Source: JBBRUG01 sp038247995 | GTDB lineage: Bacteria > Chloroflexota > Chloroflexia > Chloroflexales > Chloroflexaceae | Direction of reading: 5' to 3' | DNA: 16,383 bases | NCBI GenBank assembly: GCA_038247995.1 | Contig: JBBRUG010000112.1 | Span: 1 to 16,383 of the forward strand | In this document: positions 14,233 to 16,383 of the stretch, in pieces | Layout of the letters: every line of letters starts with the position of its first letter | Numbering within the stretch: position 1 is the first letter of the stretch | Notes under the pieces: generated by a model | Database searches by the model: none | What the model was told of the DNA's origin: nothing | The model's input: only the letters and a program-made list of their open reading frames with translations | Position numbers and translations under genes: made by a program

Positions 14233-14673
14233 TCATCTGGTGCCACCCTCAAGCTCAGCCAAAGCCGCATCAGGGGTGAGGACACGCACGACGGGAGCCG
14301 CTCGTTCGCGCTGCTCGCGGTCGAGCGAGACGAGGGTGCAGCCATGCCGCCGCGCCACAGCGACGTAGACGGCATCGGCGCCACGGAGCGCACGGTCGGC
14401 AGTAAGCTCCGCAGCCGCTTGCGCCAGCGTGTTGTCCAGGGGAATGAGCTGGATCGTATGCAAATCGCGGAGCAAGTCGACCGCGAGTCGTGCCCGGATC
14501 GGGTCTCGGAAGCTACGGCTTAGGGCTCCAGTGATCTCTGCCAGGACAAGGTTCGACAACACAATCATCGTGCTGCGTTGATAGAGCTGCGCGATCAATG
14601 CATGGCAGACAGCGTGCTCCGGGTCGCCCGGGCTCGCGTCGCGGACGAAGATGTTAGCGTCGAGAGTGTACAT
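14233..14673 (-). CDS. vapC: PIN-domain ribonuclease toxin, VapC-like
   Basis: A 146-residue PIN protein. The acidic metal-binding residues are all present: D5 (LDANIF), E46 (LAEITGAL), D100 (RGADAVYVAVA) and D118 (SLDRE). VapC toxins cleave RNA, often tRNA or rRNA, when released from the antitoxin. It starts two bases after the stop of its partner at 14676-14945, the usual antitoxin-first order. No frameshift or missing catalytic residue is seen, so it is probably functional. Confidence 0.88.
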   Translation of the reverse strand: MYTLDANIFVRDASPGDPEHAVCHALIAQLYQRSTMIVLSNLVLAEITGALSRSFRDPIRARLAVDLLRDLHTIQLIPLDNTLAQAAAELTADRALRGADAVYVAVARRHGCTLVSLDREQRERAAPVVRVLTPDAALAELEGGTR

Positions 14674-14675
14674 TA

Positions 14676-14945
14676 TTATTCGCGGATCTTGCCCTCAAGG
14701 AAATCGGCGCGATGCTGGCGGTCGAGGTCGAGTTGCTCGCCGGCGCTCGGCGAGACTGGGCCAAGCCGCCGAAACTCCTCACGCAGTTCGGCAAGGCGTG
14801 TCCATGCCTCATGAGAACGGCGAAGTGCCGCATCACGCTCATTCGCAAGCTCCTGCACCACCTGCGCCACGAGTCGCGCCTGCGTTGGCCGGTCGAGCCG
14901 GCGGATAAGCTCAAGGGCGTGATCATAGTCAGTTGTTGCCGTCAT
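14676..14945 (-). CDS. Putative antitoxin of the VapC-like toxin
   Basis: An 89-residue, highly charged, helix-rich protein (ANERDAALRRSHEAWTRL, then LAELREEFRRLG). No DNA-binding motif is obvious. AGGAGG (14957-14952) is six bases before the ATG at 14945, a strong ribosome binding site fitting the need for antitoxin excess. It is assigned by position directly upstream of a PIN toxin and by size. An extended -10 promoter lies about 65 bases upstream. Confidence 0.72.
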   Translation of the reverse strand: MTATTDYDHALELIRRLDRPTQARLVAQVVQELANERDAALRRSHEAWTRLAELREEFRRLGPVSPSAGEQLDLDRQHRADFLEGKIRE

Positions 14946-15011
14946 CTCACACCTCCTGTATCCCGCTCACGGCGCGTTCTGGGCCGCTCCTTGCTCACCA
15001 TTCGCCCTGGT

Positions 15012-15020
15012 ATTATAGCA
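15012..15020 (-). promoter_or_regulatory. Extended -10 promoter for the toxin-antitoxin operon
   Basis: TGCTATAAT on the minus strand: a perfect TATAAT with the TGn extension. No good -35 is found at 16-18 bp, which an extended -10 tolerates. Transcription would start near 15005, giving a leader of about 60 bases before the antitoxin. Confidence 0.55.
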
Positions 15021-15116
15021 GGCCTGTGCGGCTGTTGGCGGTTGGAGCGGCGCTTGCTGAAACAGCTTTGTTGTCTTCCCGTTCTGCCGTCTGGTGTCTT
15101 ACGTCCGGTTCAATCA

Positions 15117-15144
15117 GGAGCAAAAGAGTGCTCCGTGCTACAAT
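15117..15144 (+). promoter_or_regulatory. Promoter with palindromic operator for the addiction-module gene
   Basis: TGCTACAAT at 15136-15144 is an extended -10 with one mismatch. Directly upstream lies a perfect inverted repeat GGAGCA (15117-15122), six-base spacer, TGCTCC (15129-15134), which covers the -35 region. This is a plausible autoregulatory operator, as is usual for toxin-antitoxin modules. Confidence 0.4.
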
Positions 15145-15201
15145 GTATGCAGCATCCTATATCGTTTAGTCAGGCCGGTGTACGTATCGTCGGAGATGTA
15201 C

Positions 15202-15423
15202 ATGGTCGTGGATCTCACGCAGCTTAGCGTTGCTGAGCGCATCCAGTTCGTCGAGGATCTCTGGGATACGATTGCGGCGACCCCCGAGGCTGTGTCGGTG
15301 ACCGACGCACAGAAGGCGGAACTTCATCGTCGGCTGGCCGCGTATCAGTCCAGCTCCGCCGATGGACGTTCCTGGGCAGAGGTCAAGGCCGCACTACTCC
15401 GCCGGGCTCGGCCGTACAAATAG
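15202..15423 (+). CDS. Addiction-module antitoxin-like protein (TIGR02574 type), no partner seen
   Basis: A 73-residue protein matching the pattern LSVAERIQFVEDLWDTIAA...VTDAQKAELHRRLAAY...SWAEVKAALL of the small antitoxins usually paired with a RelE/ParE toxin. CGGAG at 15191-15195 is six bases before this ATG; an ATG at 15196 is the alternative. No RelE-like gene follows: the next genes are a broken short gene and an HNH-like gene. It may be an orphan, left after loss of the toxin. Confidence 0.82.
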   Translation: MVVDLTQLSVAERIQFVEDLWDTIAATPEAVSVTDAQKAELHRRLAAYQSSSADGRSWAEVKAALLRRARPYK

Positions 15424-15457
15424 TTTTTAGGCTACGTGTTACCAGGTGGAGGAGCGT

Positions 15458-15743
15458 ATGGCCGTCGTTTTGCCTGAGCCAACCCCGACCGAGGAAGTAC
15501 TTGACTTCCTGCTCTCGGCGCCAACGCCTAAGGCGGTGATGACGCTACGCGTCGGCGCGAAGCGCCATCGAACTGCGCCCCTCGCTGGCCTCCCAGGAGC
15601 GCCTGCGTTACCTGCTTGACGGTAACCGCAACGCGACCTTGAACGATGCTGAGCGCGCCGAGCTGGAGAGCTACCTGCAGCTGGAGCACTTTGTGCGTCG
15701 GCTTAAGATCCGCGCCCGTGAGAAGCTTGCGACCGGCGTATGA
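15458..15743 (+). pseudogene. Frameshifted small gene upstream of the HNH gene
   Basis: GGAGGAG (15448-15454) precedes the ATG at 15458, which starts MAVVLPEPTPTEEVLDFLL and runs to a stop near 15620. From about 15555 a different frame, stop-free to 15743, encodes ...AIELRPSLASQERLRYLLDG, AERAELESYLQLEHFVRRLK. I recall proteins of this layout (short N-terminus, QERLRxLLDxNR, AELExYLxLEHFVRRLK) next to HNH genes, where they form one continuous chain. The join falls at a perfect GGCGC-GAA-GCGCC stem-loop (15554-15566), a possible site of replication slippage. The second part ends ATGA with the HNH start. Function unknown. Confidence 0.6.
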
Positions 15744-16162
15744 CCTCCATCCTTGAGGCCGTGCGGCGCCTAGTCGCCGAGCGCGCCGGCGACTGCTGCG
15801 AGTATTGCCGGCTGCACGAGGACGACAACTTCTTCACCCACGAGGTTGACTACATGTATGCTGAGAAGCATGATGGTCCAACCATCGAGTGGAATCTATG
15901 CCTCGCCTGTGCTGACTGTAACCGGAACAAGGGCAGCGATATCTGCTCCCTCGATCCGGAAACGGGCGATGTGGTGGCGCTCTTCCATCCCCGGCGCGAC
16001 CATTGGGCTGACCATTTTCAGCTTATCGATACGGGCGTGATTGAACCCCTGACTGCCCACGGACGGGTCACAACGCGTCTCCTACGCATGAACCGGCTGG
16101 ACGTGGTCGCCGACCGCTCCAGGCCCATTGCGCTTGGGCGCTATTCGGGTGAGGAACGCTGA
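15740..16162 (+). CDS. HNH-endonuclease-like protein with His-to-Tyr change in the motif
   Basis: A 140-residue protein. CEYC (20-23) and CADC (57-60) hold the structural zinc, and NLCLACADCNRNKGSD is the typical end of the HNH motif. The start of the motif, normally DHI followed by xxEKHGGP, reads VDYMYAEKHDGP: the first catalytic His is Tyr38, while H44 and N52 remain. Activity may be lost or altered. Family members are often small phage- or island-borne nucleases. The ATG overlaps the upstream stop (ATGA), so translation may be coupled. Confidence 0.85.
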   Translation: MTSILEAVRRLVAERAGDCCEYCRLHEDDNFFTHEVDYMYAEKHDGPTIEWNLCLACADCNRNKGSDICSLDPETGDVVALFHPRRDHWADHFQLIDTGVIEPLTAHGRVTTRLLRMNRLDVVADRSRPIALGRYSGEER

Positions 16163-16168
16163 AATTCA

Positions 16169-16188
16169 TGTAGCCAAACTGTAGCCAA
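16169..16188 (+). repeat. Tandem 9-bp direct repeat (TGTAGCCAA x2)
   Basis: TGTAGCCAA occurs at 16169-16177 and 16180-16188, an 11-bp period, six bases after the HNH stop and about 100 bases before the tRNA fragment. Short direct repeats of this spacing near an attachment site resemble the arm-type sites of tyrosine recombinases. Confidence 0.55.
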
Positions 16189-16288
16189 GTGGGTGGAAAA
16201 GGGCGGATACGGCTGGAAAGTGTGGAATTTTAGATCGCGTCCTGATGCGGTAAACGACTTCTGTGGACGCAGATGGATGGCCCCTTGG

Positions 16289-16337
16289 CTGACTTTTAAT
16301 CAGAGGGTCGTGGGTTCGATCCCCACCCGGCTCACCA
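16289..16337 (+). tRNA. tRNA-Lys(TTT) 3' fragment, probable att site
   Basis: The 3' part of a tRNA is clear: anticodon stem CTGA/TCAG (16289-16292, 16300-16303) around loop CTTTTAA with anticodon TTT, T arm GTGGG-TTCGATC-CCCAC (16310-16326), acceptor strand CCGGCTC, discriminator A and encoded CCA (16335-16337). The 5' half is missing: no GAGCCGG and no D arm precede it. A partial tRNA with its 3' end kept is the usual duplicated attachment site left by integration. On this strand the element would lie to the left. Confidence 0.72.
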
Positions 16338-16383
16338 TTGATATTCAGCAGCAGGACGCCTTAGCGCAAAACCTTTACGCTGA

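Overview
The DNA is GC-rich and densely coded, with short intergenic gaps, many 1-4 base gene overlaps and clear Shine-Dalgarno sites. The lipoproteins carry long Pro/Thr/Ala-rich linkers after the lipobox, the metal genes are arranged much as in phototrophic bacteria, and the accessory genes (addiction-module antitoxin, small HNH gene) are of kinds common there. Together this suggests a Chloroflexota bacterium of the Chloroflexales type. That assignment is an inference from protein style; no marker gene is present.

Positions 1-8145 look like a zinc-limitation locus. A COG0523/CobW GTPase (1-1073, minus, cut by the window edge) is divergent from an eight-gene plus-strand operon: FmdB-like zinc ribbon, CobW GTPase with a His-rich loop, GNAT acetyltransferase with a His-rich tail, a 97-residue unknown, a second plus-strand CobW GTPase with an inserted beta-rich domain, a WD40 propeller, a Fur-family regulator (probable Zur) and a ZnuA-like lipoprotein. 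The 245-bp divergent region holds five copies of a 15-bp palindrome, TGATA-N5-TATCA or a one-mismatch version. One perfect copy covers the -10 of a near-consensus minus-strand promoter and another covers the likely -10 of the plus-strand promoter. This fits repression by the Fur-family protein encoded in the operon.

Positions 8356-14108 hold a second block. First comes a DegT-fold aminotransferase-like protein that lacks the usual lysine. A further perfect TGATA-N5-TATCA box overlaps its stop codon. A FecCD/BtuC-type permease (apparently frameshifted near its N-terminus), a FecE/BtuD-type ATPase, two tandem GNAT-like proteins and a FepB/BtuF-type binding lipoprotein follow. That lipoprotein reads as two internally deleted copies fused in frame. 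The shared box suggests this importer belongs to the same metal regulon. No ZnuB-type (ABC-3) permease lies in the window.

Positions 14109-16383 are accessory DNA: a minus-strand VapBC-like toxin-antitoxin pair, an orphan addiction-module antitoxin, a frameshifted small gene and an HNH-endonuclease-like gene with a substitution in its catalytic motif. The region ends with a tandem 9-bp direct repeat and a 5'-truncated tRNA-Lys(TTT) 3' half. The last two together look like one end of an integrated element or its scar.
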